Assembly: GCA_026120185.1 (NCBI GenBank)
Contig: JANUWF010002014.1
Coordinates: forward strand, 124,001 to 188,000
Source of the DNA: Voacanga thouarsii
Taxonomy: Eukaryota > Streptophyta > Magnoliopsida > Gentianales > Apocynaceae
Length of the DNA: 64,000 bases
Reading direction: 5' to 3'
Shown here: positions 34,510-46,797 of the stretch, one piece after another
Layout of the letters: each line of letters opens with the position of its first letter
Position numbering within the stretch: position 1 is the stretch's first letter
Notes under the pieces: generated by a model
The model's input: the letters and a program-made list of their open reading frames with translations, nothing else
The model's database searches: none
Told to the model about the DNA's origin: nothing
Made by a program: the position numbers and the translations under genes

Positions 34510-35848
34510 ACTTGAGTATGAGTTGGTGGTCTAACGAAGCTGGAAGCATATACTTTGATATGCTATAATTGAGGTTCTATCGTATGACCAATATACTTGC
34601 ATGTTGGGTATGTGTGACTACTTAGTTAAGACAGACTTGTACAAGATAGTTTCTAGACTATATTACCTCTTGTGGTTGTTTGAATGATCTAAATATCCAG
34701 GGCCCTGGGAAATATAACTTGGATGTTTGCTTTAGGATAGCATCATTGGAAAGCGAGAGCAATCCAGGAAGTCGTGGATCATTGGACTAGAAGTCTAAGG
34801 ATGGTAGATGTCATTTAGGGAGGTGTTAGTACATTTCTTCCTCTCTAATGTACGGCAAGGTATAGAGGAGTATTTTAGTCATTACACCTATAGGTCGGAG
34901 ACTTTGCTAATGCAGCATTGTCCTTGTGGTCAATATTTTCTTATGGTGATATTAGAAAATATTTAAAGTGCAAAATACAGCTATTTATATAACAAGGGCA
35001 TTTTGGTCATTTTAGTTGCCAAGGTGGTGTGTCTTTTGGTCCCCAATATAGACCGCGAGTCCTAATTAAATACAGGCTAAGGAATAGATCTTAAATTAAA
35101 TGGAATTTATTTTATTTAAGTAGTCTGATTTAATTATTGGGCTAGAATAAAATAAAAGTCCATGGAGAGAAGGAATTAATTAAATTAGTTTGGTGGGTTA
35201 ATTAATTATTCAGGGTTTTGGCCCAGTTTGAATAATTAAATATTAACCTACGACTAAACTAATATAGGCTTATTTATTGGACTAGTTTTTTTGGGCTGAA
35301 AATTAATTATTAATTTGGCCGATTATTTGGTTCTAATTAAAATAATTACTTAAGTCCAAAAGGCTAAACTAAGGGTCCAATGGGCCAGTCCAGTTTAACC
35401 TAGGGTTTTATTTAGGTTAAATAGGAGGATTGGAAATAACGTTGTTTTTTTGACAGACTCTTCTCTGTGGAAAAAAAAAAACACACGTCTCTCTCTCTCT
35501 CTCCAGAAAATATTCTTTAGTTCTGTTAGTTGTTCACCAAACGGAATTAGGCAGGCCATATACTAGAAGATTGAGAGTTTGGCGTTCACGTACATGCAAA
35601 GACGGAGTAGGAGGCTTGCAGGAATCGCACCAGAGGTTTCCACCAGCACACCTATCTCAATTCCACATATTCCGCTCCAGCCAATTCTTAGAACGAAGAA
35701 AAGAGGTAAAAATTTTAAACCTCGGAACTTGTACAGCGCCTGACCGACGCCGGCTCTATTCGGAGTTCCTTTGTTCTTCAGCTTTTTCAGTTTTTTTTTG
35801 TTTTCTCTTTCGCTGCGTGCCCTATGTTTTTCCCTTTCTATGCCTTCA
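34510..35848 (+). repeat. Element F: 5' LTR, second part
   Basis: Continues from 31296 after E and its duplication (34505-34509), and ends tatgccttca before the PBS. It contains an AT-rich tract (about 35060-35350) and a CT microsatellite (about 35487-35503). Confidence 0.9.
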
Positions 35849-37536
35849 ATTGGTATAAGAGATTGAAGGTTTTGTGAAAATATAGGGAGCAAGCATCTAG
35901 TTGAATAAAACTGGACACATATGTGTGATTAAACCGTAATCCTTCGTTGTTTTGGTATGGATAAATTCTCTGTAAAACCTTTAGGATTGAGGTATAGGAG
36001 ATGCGTAATTTACTATTTTTCTTAGCAAATCTTGTAAGCCCAATAGTAATGGGTATAGGAGATTGTTGGTTTTGGTTGGTTTCATTGTATTGGGATTGAA
36101 ATCGAAGAGCCAATAGTACCAAAAGTTGCACAGAAAAACAGAGGAAATTCACAAAAGAAAATTGCAGAAAAAAAATTGTAGAAGAACTCGTCCAGACAGG
36201 AACCGGCGCTGGCTAGGCCGCTCGAACCGGAGTCGGCTAGGGTCTGGACTCGTGTCCTGATTTTAGGTCACCCATGGGTCCCGGTTCTGTGCGGCGGGTG
36301 CAGTGGACCATAGTACAGATAGGTGCTCGATCCAATGTGGCGGGTGCAATGGACCAAGAAGAAATTTTTGATTTTTTCCTTGTAATTTTTCTTTTGTTTT
36401 CCTTTTGTTCTGGGGTCCATACCAGGCGAAGTTAATATTTTTGCAATAGTTAATATTTATGAAATATTTTTCCATGAAAAATATTAGTAAGGGACTTCAA
36501 GATTAAACAAGACCATTAATTAATTAATTATTGTGTTTAATTCTATTATCTGGGCACTTAAGTTTGAAAATAGAAAAGCATGAAAATGTCCAATGTTTTT
36601 CTAGCATGCTATTTATTTTTTATGTACCTATGTGCACAGTTTCTCAAATACCAAAGTCTTTGGGAATATTTTTGACAAAGAAAACATTTTTCTACAAATT
36701 AAATGGCAAGTTTAACTTAGACAAAAATTAATCCTTAAATATTTTCTCAAAGGATTTAATCCTTTTCATAGAGAATATATTAGATTTAGATATTTTTGTA
36801 AGTTAAAATATAAAGCCATTTTATTTTATTTTGGCACAAGAAAAATTGTTTTATCAAAATAAACTTGAGACCAAAGTCTCTAGAAAGTTTTAATTGGAAA
36901 ATTTTTGAAATCATTAAGTTTTTAACTTAAATAAATTAGTCCATGGAAAAATCTCTCAAAGGATATAAACCTTGACATAGCGATTTTAATGGATTTAGAC
37001 ATTTTATTTTTGAGTTAAAGTGAAAACTTAATGGAAATTTTCAACAGGATATTTTTCAAAAAACCTTTGTTTTAAAAGACTAAGTGGGAGAGGGGTTCCA
37101 ACGGCCCCACGGCTTCTATCATGATCCTCATTAGAGTTCGTGGGTCCCCTTGCGTCACCCTTGGAGTGAACCTATATAGGATGGGGATACAACAAGGGTC
37201 TAGATCTATTGGAGGGATATAATTAATAATCTGGGACACGTACTATATCGGCCAGCCCACGTTGAAGGTTATAGTGTGAGGTTTGTCCATATGAAATGAG
37301 AGGTAACTGCCATCCCCTCGATAGAGTTATCTTCTAGATCATTACCTAGAAGGGAAATTAATTTGTGGTGGTCAACACACTTAGCTTAGGGGACTGTTAA
37401 TCTTCCTAAGAAGCTATGTCAATTTTCCTAAAAGCCAAATTAATTATTATCAGTTATGATAATAAGGATAAAGTGCACATATTTGTTTTGTTTTCACAAA
37501 TTAAATATTTTTCTTTTATTTTTTGATTTTTCAAAA
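35849..37536 (+). other. Element F: PBS and gag leader
   Basis: The PBS-like tggtataagaga starts at 35851. The GC-rich island (about 36180-36350) has accggcgctggc and related words. The palindromes AAGGATTTAATCCTT (36750-36764) and AAGGATATAAACCTT (36959-36973) are 209 bases apart, as in H. GTGGG...CCCAC (37084-37110) is conserved. No gene. Confidence 0.7.
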
Positions 37537-38340
37537 ATGGTGGGAGGTTCTTTTAGTCCATTGGCCATTATTCTTTGAGAGAATAAGCTAACAGGACCAA
37601 ACTATGTGGACTGGAAGAGGAACCTAGACATAATACTCACAGTGGAAGAATATAAGTATGTATTTTATGAAACTTGCCTTGTTATCAGGAAGGGTTCCAC
37701 CACTGAGGAGCGTGAGGCTGAGAAGGCATGGAAGAAGGCCAATGAGATGGCTTGTTGTTACATATTGGCCTCTATGTCTAATGTGCTCCAGCCCAAATAT
37801 GAGTACATGACTACTGCGTATGACATAACTTAATTATTAGCCATGATGTTCACGGATAAGAGCCGGCCCGCAAGGCAGGAGGCTCTTCGAACTATCATTA
37901 TCACTAAGATGGCTGAAGGAGCATCAATCAGAGAGCATATACTCAAGATGATTGCTGCTTTTGAGGAGGCAGAGATCTTAGGGGCTATCATTGACCCCGA
38001 GAGCCAAGTGGACATGGTTCTCGAATCTCTACCGGGTTCCTTTACTCAGTTCAAGTTGAATTACAACATGAACAAGTTAAACATGAGTTTAACTGAGTTG
38101 ATGAAGGAGTTCCAGATGGCAGAGAAGGTCATGAAGCCACAATCTAAGGCTATGATTGCTAAGACTTCATCTTCTAGAACTGGGCCCAAGCCCAAGAAAT
38201 TCAAGAAGAAGAAGGGGAACGCAGCGGCCCAGCCCAAGACCCAGCCCAAAGACTAACCCAAGGGCAAGCGCTTCAAATGTGGACCGAAGGGACACTGGAA
38301 AAAGGAGTGTTTAGATCTTTAAGCCAAGAAGAACCTCACA
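37537..38340 (+). pseudogene. gag: Element F: gag (broken)
   Basis: Starts at ATG 37537 (MVGGSFSPL). TGA in place of the Arg codon before ENK (about 37576) and TAA at 37831-37833 are the main breaks; otherwise one frame continues to the knuckle. It includes the UBN2-like region (EKAWKKANEMACCYILASM; SLPGSFTQFKLNYNMNKLN at about 38025-38080). The zinc knuckle (about 38269-38310) reads R-FK-C-GPKG-H-WKKE-C: the first Cys became Arg by tgc to cgc. A Lys-rich basic stretch precedes it. This is the best preserved copy of this family's Gag in the window. Confidence 0.87.
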
Positions 38341-41300
38341 AGTAACGTTTTCTATCTAGAGTCTATATTCATGGTTGGATCAACTTCCACTTAGATTGTT
38401 GATTCAGGAGCCACTGATCACATCTATAACTCTTTGTAGGGGTTTAGAAAGATTAGAAGAACCCAGAAAGGTGAACATGGACTATGTGTAGGAAATGGAG
38501 CATAAGTTTGGGCCCTTGCAGTGAGAGAGCTGGATCTTATTTTTTATTGTAATAGAATAGTGGTTTTGAAAGATATTTTATATGTACCTGGATTTCGACA
38601 GAATTTGATTTCGGTGGCGAAACTAATAAATTAAGAATATTCTGTGTCTTTCCATTCTGGTATTTCTACCAATAGAGATAGAGAAATTTTATGTACTAGA
38701 CACATGTATGGGAATCTATTTTTCTTAAACCCTATTAACAATCAATTAAATAACGCTTAATCGGAACCTTTAACAAAGAAGAGAAAGAACAATATCAATG
38801 ACTCTTATCTTTGGCATCTAAGGTTAGGTCATATCAACTCAACCAGGATTCAGAGGTTAATCAATGATGGGTCTTTGGGCTAATTGAGATTGAAAAATTG
38901 GCATCGGTGTAAATCCTACCTTATGGGAAAGATGACCAAAAGGTCTTTTACCCTGAAGGCGGATAAAGCCAAGGAGGTATTGAGTCTTGTTCATACTAAT
39001 GTGTGTGGTCCCTTGTCTACACCAGCGAGCGGGGTTTTGAGTACTTTTTCACATTCACAGATGATTTTATGAGGTTTGGTTTTATTTACCTGATGAGATG
39101 CAAGTTTAACTCTTTTGACAAGTTCAAAGAGTTTAAGGCTGAAGTGGAGCGTCGGACAGGTAAATTGATCAAGACCTTATGATCGGATTGTGGTGGAGAG
39201 TACCTCTTGGGTGAATTCAAAGACTACATGGTTCATCATGGGATAGTATCCTAGCTCTCTATGTCGGGGACACCCCAGTAGAGTAGAGTAGCTGAGAGAA
39301 GGAACAGGACGTTGATGGAAATAGTCCGAAGCATGATGTCTCATGCTACTCTTCCAGTGTCTTTTTGGGGATATGCCCTGGAAACAGTGGCATACATTCT
39401 GAACTTGGTGCTTTCCAAGTCAATACCTAGGACTCCTTATGAGATGTAGATTGGGCGTAAGCCAAGTCTGAATCATCTCAGGATATGGGGTTGTCCAGCT
39501 TATGTACTGGTCAAGGGAGACAAGTTGGAACTAAAATCAGAATTATGCTATTTTGTTGGGTATCTAAAAAGGACAAAGGGTGGTTACTTTTATCATCCTA
39601 AGGAGCAAAAAGTACTGGTAAGTACCAATGCTAGATACTTAGAGGATGATCAGAGTACTTCCACGAAAAGTTCAATTAGATTGGAACTTAAGGAGAAGTT
39701 ATCTTCGGAATCAACTTTTTCTTACCCGATTGTGGAACAAGAAAAGGCACAGCTTTAAGAGCCTGTATAAATGGAGTCTCATCGTAGTGGGAGAGTGTCT
39801 AGGGTTCCAGAGAGATGGACTGGAGAATCTTTCAAGCTAGTCTCCGACCATCAGGAACAAGACCCCACTAGATACGAGGAGGCTATTACTGATAGCAATA
39901 CAAATCTATGGCACGAAGCAATGAAAGCTGAGATTAAGTCTATGTATTTCAATCAGGTTTGGAATCTTGTAGCTTCACCTGAAGGGATAAAGCCTATTGG
40001 GTGTAAGTGGGTATACAAGAGAAAGAGAGGAGTAGATAGAAAGGCGGAAACCTTCAAAGCTAGGCTTGTGGCTAAAAGGTATACTCAGAAAGAGAAAATT
40101 GACTATGAGGAAACCTTTTCCCTGGTAGCCATGCTTAAGTCTATCCGCATCCTCCTTGCCATTGCATGTCATTATGACTATGAGATATAGCAAATGGATG
40201 TCAAGACGACATTTTTAAATGGCCATCTTAGCGAAGACATCTATATGTCCCAACCAGAAGGATTTATTGCTGAAGGCCAAGAATATATGGTTTGCAAGCT
40301 TAAGAAGTCCATTTATGGACTTAAGCAGGCATCGAGAGCATAGAACATTCATTTTGATGAGACTATAAAGTCTTATGATTTTATTCAAAACGAGAATGAC
40401 TATGCGTGTACAGGAAACTTGAAGGCATTAATGTAGTTTTTCTTGTCTTGTATGTGGATGACATTCTACTCATTGGAAATGATGTAGGGTCATTGTCATC
40501 TACAAAGGTTTGGTTGTCTAGTCAATTCAGTATGAAGGACTTGGGAGAAGCCAGCTACATTCTCATGATTAGTCTTCTTAGAAATAGGAAGCAGAGAATG
40601 TTGGGATTATCCCAAGCAGCATACATTGACAAGATGTTGGCCAGGTACAACATGGACTCATGCAAGGGAGATCTAATTCCTTGCAACATGGGTTGTCTTT
40701 TTCTTCAAGGGACTATCTAAAGTCTCAAGAAGAAAATGACAAAATGAGTAGGATTCCCTACGCTTCGGCTGTGGAAAGTTTCATATACGCCATGTTGTAT
40801 ACTAGGCCAAATATCTGGTTTGTTGTAGGCTTGATTAGTAGATATCAGTCAAACCCTAAGAAGGTTCATTGGCAAGCTGTAAAGCATATTCTCAAATACC
40901 TCAAGAGAACGAGAGATTACATGCTAGTTTATAGGGCTGATGACTTGATTCCTACAGGATACACAGACTCAGACTTCTAGGCAAATAAGGATGAGAGAAA
41001 ATTCACTAGTGGATATCTCTTTACCTTGTCTGGAGGAGCCATTTCATAGAGGAGTATCAAGCAATCTTGCATTACAGACTCAACCATGGAAGCCGAGTAT
41101 GTGGCAGCTTCGGAGGCATCTAAGGAAGCAGTTTGGCTCCAAAAGTTCTTGTCAGAACTTGGAGTGGTTCCACACATGGACAGGCCGATTGTGATGTATT
41201 GCGATAACACTAGAGCAGTATCACAATTCAATGAACTTAGGAACCACAAGAAGGGGAAGCACATCGAGAAAAAGTACCACCTAATTCGAGATTTTATCCA

Positions 41301-41431
41301 GAGACGGGAAGTCGTGGTGGAATAGATTGCCTCCGAGACAATCTAGCTGATCCATTCACCAAGCCTTTGGCTGAGAGAGTCTTCAAGAGATACTTAGACG
41401 CCATAGAGGTGAGCACCTATGGACTTAATTA
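38341..41431 (+). pseudogene. pol: Element F: pol (PR, integrase, RT, RNase H; broken)
   Basis: Protease IVDSGATDH (about 38395-38421). In the integrase the first catalytic Asp is Asn (HTNVCG, aat at 38998-39000); the second (SDCGGEY) and the Glu (VAERRN) are kept. A one-base deletion near 39030 shifts the frame. RT has [24 protein letters not shown] and the catalytic YVDD (40451-40462). RNase H is present with YTDSDF (about 40960) and STMEAEYVAASEASKEAVW (about 41080-41130). The end ADPFTKPLA is at about 41348. Stops such as I-stop-QMDV (tgg to tag) follow the deamination pattern. Confidence 0.9.
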
Positions 41432-41440
41432 GTGCTAGAG

Positions 41441-41454
41441 TGCAAGCATGAGAT
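41441..41454 (+). other. Element F: polypurine tract
   Basis: tgcaagcatgagat abuts the 3' LTR. The purine run is weakened (cat for cgg) compared with H. Confidence 0.65.
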
Positions 41455-42607
41455 TGTTGGGAAATATGCCCTCTTAGACTAGTTTTCTGATGTAAATATC
41501 GAATGTTTTAATAAAATAATTTGTTTTCAAAAATTGTTTATGAATTTACAATTTTATTTGTGCATAAATACGTTTGCAAAAGACCTATTGTGTTTAAGTA
41601 AGTGGTCCATATGAATGGAGGCCTTTCATAGTAAGGTATGGATCACGAGTTACTTAATACATAAACATTTGTTCTTAGCCAATTGATGAGAATGGGAATC
41701 TCATCACGTCTAGGTTATTATGTTGTGAATTCCCAATGGAGAATGGCTTACCTTTAGCCAGTGAGTAGTCAGCTCACTTCATGACATAAGCGTATTTCAA
41801 ATACGTAAAACATGATCTGTAGTAGTGGTTTTTAAAAGTATTATGTAGTAGAAATCTAGACTACTACAGCTACAGCGTGGACTAGTACTCTACGACTTGA
41901 GTATGAGTTGGTGGTTCAACGAAGCTGGAAGCATATACTTTGATGTGCTATAGTTGAGATTCTATCGTAGAACCAATATACTCGCAGGTTGGGTATATGT
42001 GACTAGTTAGTTAAGACAGACTTATACAAGATAGCTTCTATACTATATCGCCCGTTATGATTGTCTGAATGATCTAAATATCCAGGGCCCTGGGAAACAT
42101 AGGTTGGATATTTGCTTTAGGATAGCATCCTTGGAAAGCGTAAGCAATCCAGGAAGTCGTGGATCATTGGACTAGAAGCCTAAGGATGGTAGATGTCATT
42201 TAGAGAGGTGTTAGTACATTTCTTCCTCTCTAATGTACGGCGATGTATAGAGGGGTATTTTAGTCATTACACCTGTAGGTCAGAGACTTTGCTAACACGA
42301 CATTGTCCTTGGGGTCAATATTTCCTTATGGTGATATTAGAAAATATTTAAAATGCAAAATTCATCTATTTATATGACAAGGGTATTTTGGTCATTTTAG
42401 TAGCCAAGGTGGTGTGTCTTTTGGTCCTGAGTATAGACCGTGAGTCCTAATTTAATACAGGCCATGGAATTGATCTTAAATTAAATAAAATTTATTTTAT
42501 TTAAGTAGTCTGATTTAATTATTGGGCTAGAGTAAAATAAAGGTCCATGGAGAGAAGGAATTAATTAAATTAGTTTGCTGGGTTAATTAATTATTCAGGG
42601 TTTTGGC
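41455..42607 (+). repeat. Element F: 3' LTR, first part
   Basis: Starts tgttgggaaatatgcc; cut by G after the duplicated ttggc (42603-42607). Confidence 0.9.
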
Positions 42608-44315
42608 TGTTAGTGTTGTGCCCTAGAGGTAATCACTTGTACATTGTATATGACACATTTTATTTTAATAAAAGACATTATTTATCTTACAATTTCTTTT
42701 GTTTACTTTAAGTAATATAACTGTTCGATAAAGTCCCTAATACAACACTGTGTTAAGGAAATCACGATAGAGATCTTGATATGAGATTCTTACTACACTG
42801 GATGGTGTTAGTACTTAAATAGTCCCTAGTCATAGTATTAATGAGACAGAACATTATTAATGTGTTAAGACTAGCATGTGTTAGACTTCCTGATTTGATC
42901 AGGCAGTGGTTCTCATAACCGTGAGTATTGAGATACTCAAAACTAACACATGGATGCTTGTTAATGGAACAAGTTCATTGGATGACCTAGCCTTGATATA
43001 ATCATATGGATAACTATTCAGTGCCAGTAATATAATTTCAATATAGCAAATGTGCAAGTATCCTTAGACTTGAGATCTCCAAGGTACTTTATTTGCTGAG
43101 CTTTGTACTATGATTCTAATCTCCGGAGCTCGATCGAGGGCCACCTATGGGATGGATATTGGGTACATTGGGAGGTAAACGAAAGTAGTTGAGATGGTCA
43201 ATAAAGGATTCATCACTCCTAATAGTAGGCGCGAATATCTCATGGCCACTTGTAGGAATTACTACTCGGAAAGTCCTTGGCCAAGGCGATTGTGTATTTG
43301 AAACAGTTCCAATTGATACACATCTAGAGTTGTGGGTTCCTGGTACAAGTACTATTGTATTCAGGCCAGAATTAATTTTGGAGGGAGTTGGCACTAATTC
43401 TGTACTCCAAATCGAATGAGATATTGTATGGTAAAAGGAGTTAATTGTACTAAAGTTTGTTATTGAAGGGTTCAGGTCAAGCCACTTGACTTCCTGGACT
43501 CTTGGGTGGTCATGATGTGTTGCTAGATACCGCTCATAATCTGGGAATTTGGGTTTATTAATTGATGAATTAATAAACCAATCCTGATTAGAATTAATAG
43601 GATTAATTCTAATTAATTATGGATTATTAATCTCAAAGACGTTTGGATTAATTCATATTCTCTACCAATTGATTGGAAAACCTAATAGGTCACACACAAT
43701 AGAGGATTATATACTCAAGATATTATTTGATAACATTGTGGGGTTAATTGAGAGAAAGAGAAGTTGTCGTGGACAAATTATAATTAGTTATAATTTATGG
43801 TTCTAGTTATAATTGTGAGAACTTGATGTTTCCAATTACAATTAGGGAACTCTAATTATTTTAGAATTCTAGATTTTCAGTGATTTTTCGATTTTATGAT
43901 GATATAACCGAAGAAACCCTAAGGGTGATTCACGTGAGAAAAATAGCAGCCACCTAAACCTTTTTCTTCTCTCTCGATTTGATCTTGAAGAGGAACCCTA
44001 GCAGCCACTTAGAATTTTTGCTAGCGCAGAAAGCTATGTGCTTGAGTATTCCTCTGTGTGGATTACTATTTGAGATAATCACACACTGTGATTATAGTGA
44101 GTAGACGTTCAACTCACGTGGAGGTTAATCACGAGGATTGCTGAATCGCGCCTCAACTTGAAGAAAATTTTGTTCTTCGCACGATCACCCAAAGGTAAAC
44201 GCCGTTGCCTTTATTGTCATTATGTCTTGTTTTTCACACATAGAAGAGTCTTGGGAGGGTATCTCAATTTATTTTCCGCTGCGTCGTATGGGATACAAGC
44301 CTGAGATACCCAACA
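42608..44315 (+). repeat. Element G: 5' LTR
   Basis: It starts tgttagtgttgtgccc and ends gagatacccaaca. It contains the hairpin TGAGTAT-tgag-ATACTCA (42922-42939), preceded by CCTGAT-ttg-ATCAGG. Near 43965 it has a short cttctctc stretch where the 3' copy carries an expanded (TTC)n. Confidence 0.93.
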
Positions 44316-46124
44316 GCGGTATCAGAGCCATGCTATATGTGGTCTACGGACATTGTTTTGGCATGAAAAACTGTTTTCGTGTTTGTTTTTGTTTACGGTG
44401 AAAATATTTTTCACTCGAGTCGAAATCGTTTTCGATCTTTATGTGTTGGGTCCGTAGCACAATATGATTGTGTAAATGTCACAGCGTATTTCGAAAAGAT
44501 GCTTTCGTTGGTGCTGAAAATTTGCGCAGAAAAAATGTTTTCTTGTAACATGGATGTTGCCCTCCGTTTCATCTTAATTTTGCATTTTGATTTTGTTTAA
44601 ACTAACAAATTGGTTGTTGTTTAGAGCTTCAAAACAGAAAATACTGTTGAGAATTGTTCTCACTAAAAATTTGCAGAAGAAGAAAGCACCAGAAATTGTT
44701 TCTGGAATTTTTTGAAAATCGCCGCCATTATTGCAGAACACAGGCGGCGCCGGTGCCGGTTCCATTCTGTTTGCGATGTCCGAAAATCATTTTTGGAAGA
44801 TAAAAATTTTTGGAAACCAGAACAGATCCGGCGCTGGCTCCGGCTTCGAAATCGGCGCCGGTTCTGCTCTATTTGCAACCTCTAGTATTTTAAAAGAAAA
44901 AAAAAATTCCAAAACAGAATTTTGGAAGGGAAAATCTCATTTGATAAGAAACGGGACCCAAAAGCATTTTCTCAAAATTAGTTTTGAGACAATCAATTTT
45001 GTTCTTCAAAATAATGATTTTGAAAAACTAAAATTGATGTATTCTCTAAAATGGTGATTTTAGAATTTGTTTTATTTTTCCAAAAATATTGATTTTGGAA
45101 TAATAAAAGTATATGTTTATTTTGCTTAAGCATAGTCAATGGCATGGTGGATGGTTATGGACCAAAACTAATTATATCTATTCATGCATTTTACTGTTTT
45201 GGTTTTTATGAAATATGGCCTGCGTGTCCTGCCTTCTCTAGAATTCTTGTGTAATTCTCTTCTCATCTAACTCCCCTCGAATGTAACTCGAGGTTTTCTC
45301 TCTTTAGGAAATTATGTAATTAGTTTACATAGGTTAGATAGGAGTAGAATTATTTTATTTTGGAGATGGCAACCAAAACAAGGCAAGGAGGTAATACCTT
45401 CTACTTAAATCATGCATGAACATATAGGGTTAACTATATTAATTTCTTTTATGGCTCAAAGAAATTAATTTAGGAAAAGTCCATAACCATACCACGTAAT
45501 CGCTTTATTACCATTATTATCAATTATGTCATTTATTGATTATTATGCATGTCATTCAATAAAATCACTAAAATGAACAAATCCCTCAATTAACATTAAA
45601 CCTAATTCCTTCCGTTAATATAGTAAGAACAAGAGTCCTTTTTCGAGACCAGGTTGTTGGGCAAACCCAAGCCTACTTAACATCGGGCATGTTCAAGCTA
45701 TGAAATTAAATTCCTGATTAATGGATTAATGGGTCGGGTTTAACTAAATTCTTTATCCTGGTTGGGCAAACTCAAGCATAAAGAAATTTAGAAGAAAAGT
45801 TGGGGTAGTCCAAAAGGCTTTAAGATTAAAAGTTGTTAATCACCCAATGATCTGATAGTTACATATGATGTAATTGGTATTGGGTACCTACCAATGAACT
45901 TAAGGGTGGCTTGTTGGGCAAACCCAAGGTTATTCATGAGGAATTTGGATACCAGTCCACTAGGGAAACTTCCAATGGGCTTTCCCGAATCAGTAGTGTG
46001 GGCTATTGGTTTGAGTAAAATAGTGGAGTAAAAATACGTTTAATTAAAGTCTTAATTATTTGGATATCATGTGCATATACAAGTAGCTAATGCTCTCTAT
46101 CTTTACATCTAGGTCACTTGCATC
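44316..46124 (+). other. Element G: PBS and gag leader
   Basis: gcggtatcagagcc starts right after the LTR and matches the tRNA-iMet site well (44318 onward). A GC-rich island (about 44720-44880) contains ggcgccggt words. Three copies of a small hairpin, TTGGG-caaa-CCCAA, lie at 45657-45670, 45762-45775 (one arm changed) and 45914-45927. No gene. Confidence 0.75.
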
Positions 46125-46763
46125 ATGTCAACGAACTTGAACTTACGTAGCATTTTGGAAACCAACAAGTTAATCAAATCAAACTATCTCAACTGGTATA
46201 GAAATTTGAGAATCGTTCTCAAATCGGAAAAGTTGCTCTACGTGCTAAATGCTCCTATTCCACCACCACCAGCCCAAGATGCTCATACTGATGAGCATGC
46301 AGTTCAAAAGAGGCACAAGGAGGATAGTGATACAGCATCATGTATTATGCTGGCATCCATGACTCCTGAGTTACAAAAACAACACGAGCATATGGATGCT
46401 TAATCGATCATTTTACATCTTCGAGAGCAGTTTAATGCCCAAGCCAGAACTGAGAGATATGAGATCTCGAAGTAACTATTTCGTTGTAAAATGGCAGAGG
46501 ATTCTTCTGTGGCCACTCATGGGCTGAAGATGCTGGGCTTGATAGAGAAGCTTGGATCTCTTGGGTTTGCAATAGATCATAACTTAAGTGTTGACTTAAT
46601 TCTACAATCTTTGCCTAATAGTTTCTCACAATTTGTGATTAACTATCAGATGAACAAGATTGAGTCCACCATTCCTGAATTGATCAATCTTCCCAAAACT
46701 GTGGAGTCCTCCATGAAGAAGGATTCCAATGTGGTTTTAATGGTAGAAGGCTTCCTCTTCTAA
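46125..46763 (+). pseudogene. gag: Element G: gag (broken)
   Basis: ATG 46125 starts MSTNLNLRSILETNKLI, a copia Gag with the UBN2-like region (NWYRNLRIVLKSEKLLYVL; DTASCIMLASMTPELQ; LILQSLPNSFSQFVINYQMNK). In-frame stops lie at 46401-46403, 46473-46475 and 46761-46763. A frameshift between 46763 and 46798 separates it from the zinc knuckle and pol. The start context (atcATGtc) is at the expected place after the leader. Confidence 0.88.
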
Positions 46764-46797
46764 GAAGAAAGTTCAAAAGAAGAAGAAGAAGGCTACC

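Noticed and set aside
44731..45057. A 108-codon frame in G's leader
   Set aside because: Low-complexity GC-rich leader start followed by AT-rich sequence, no motif, overlapping frames on both strands, upstream of the clear gag ATG.
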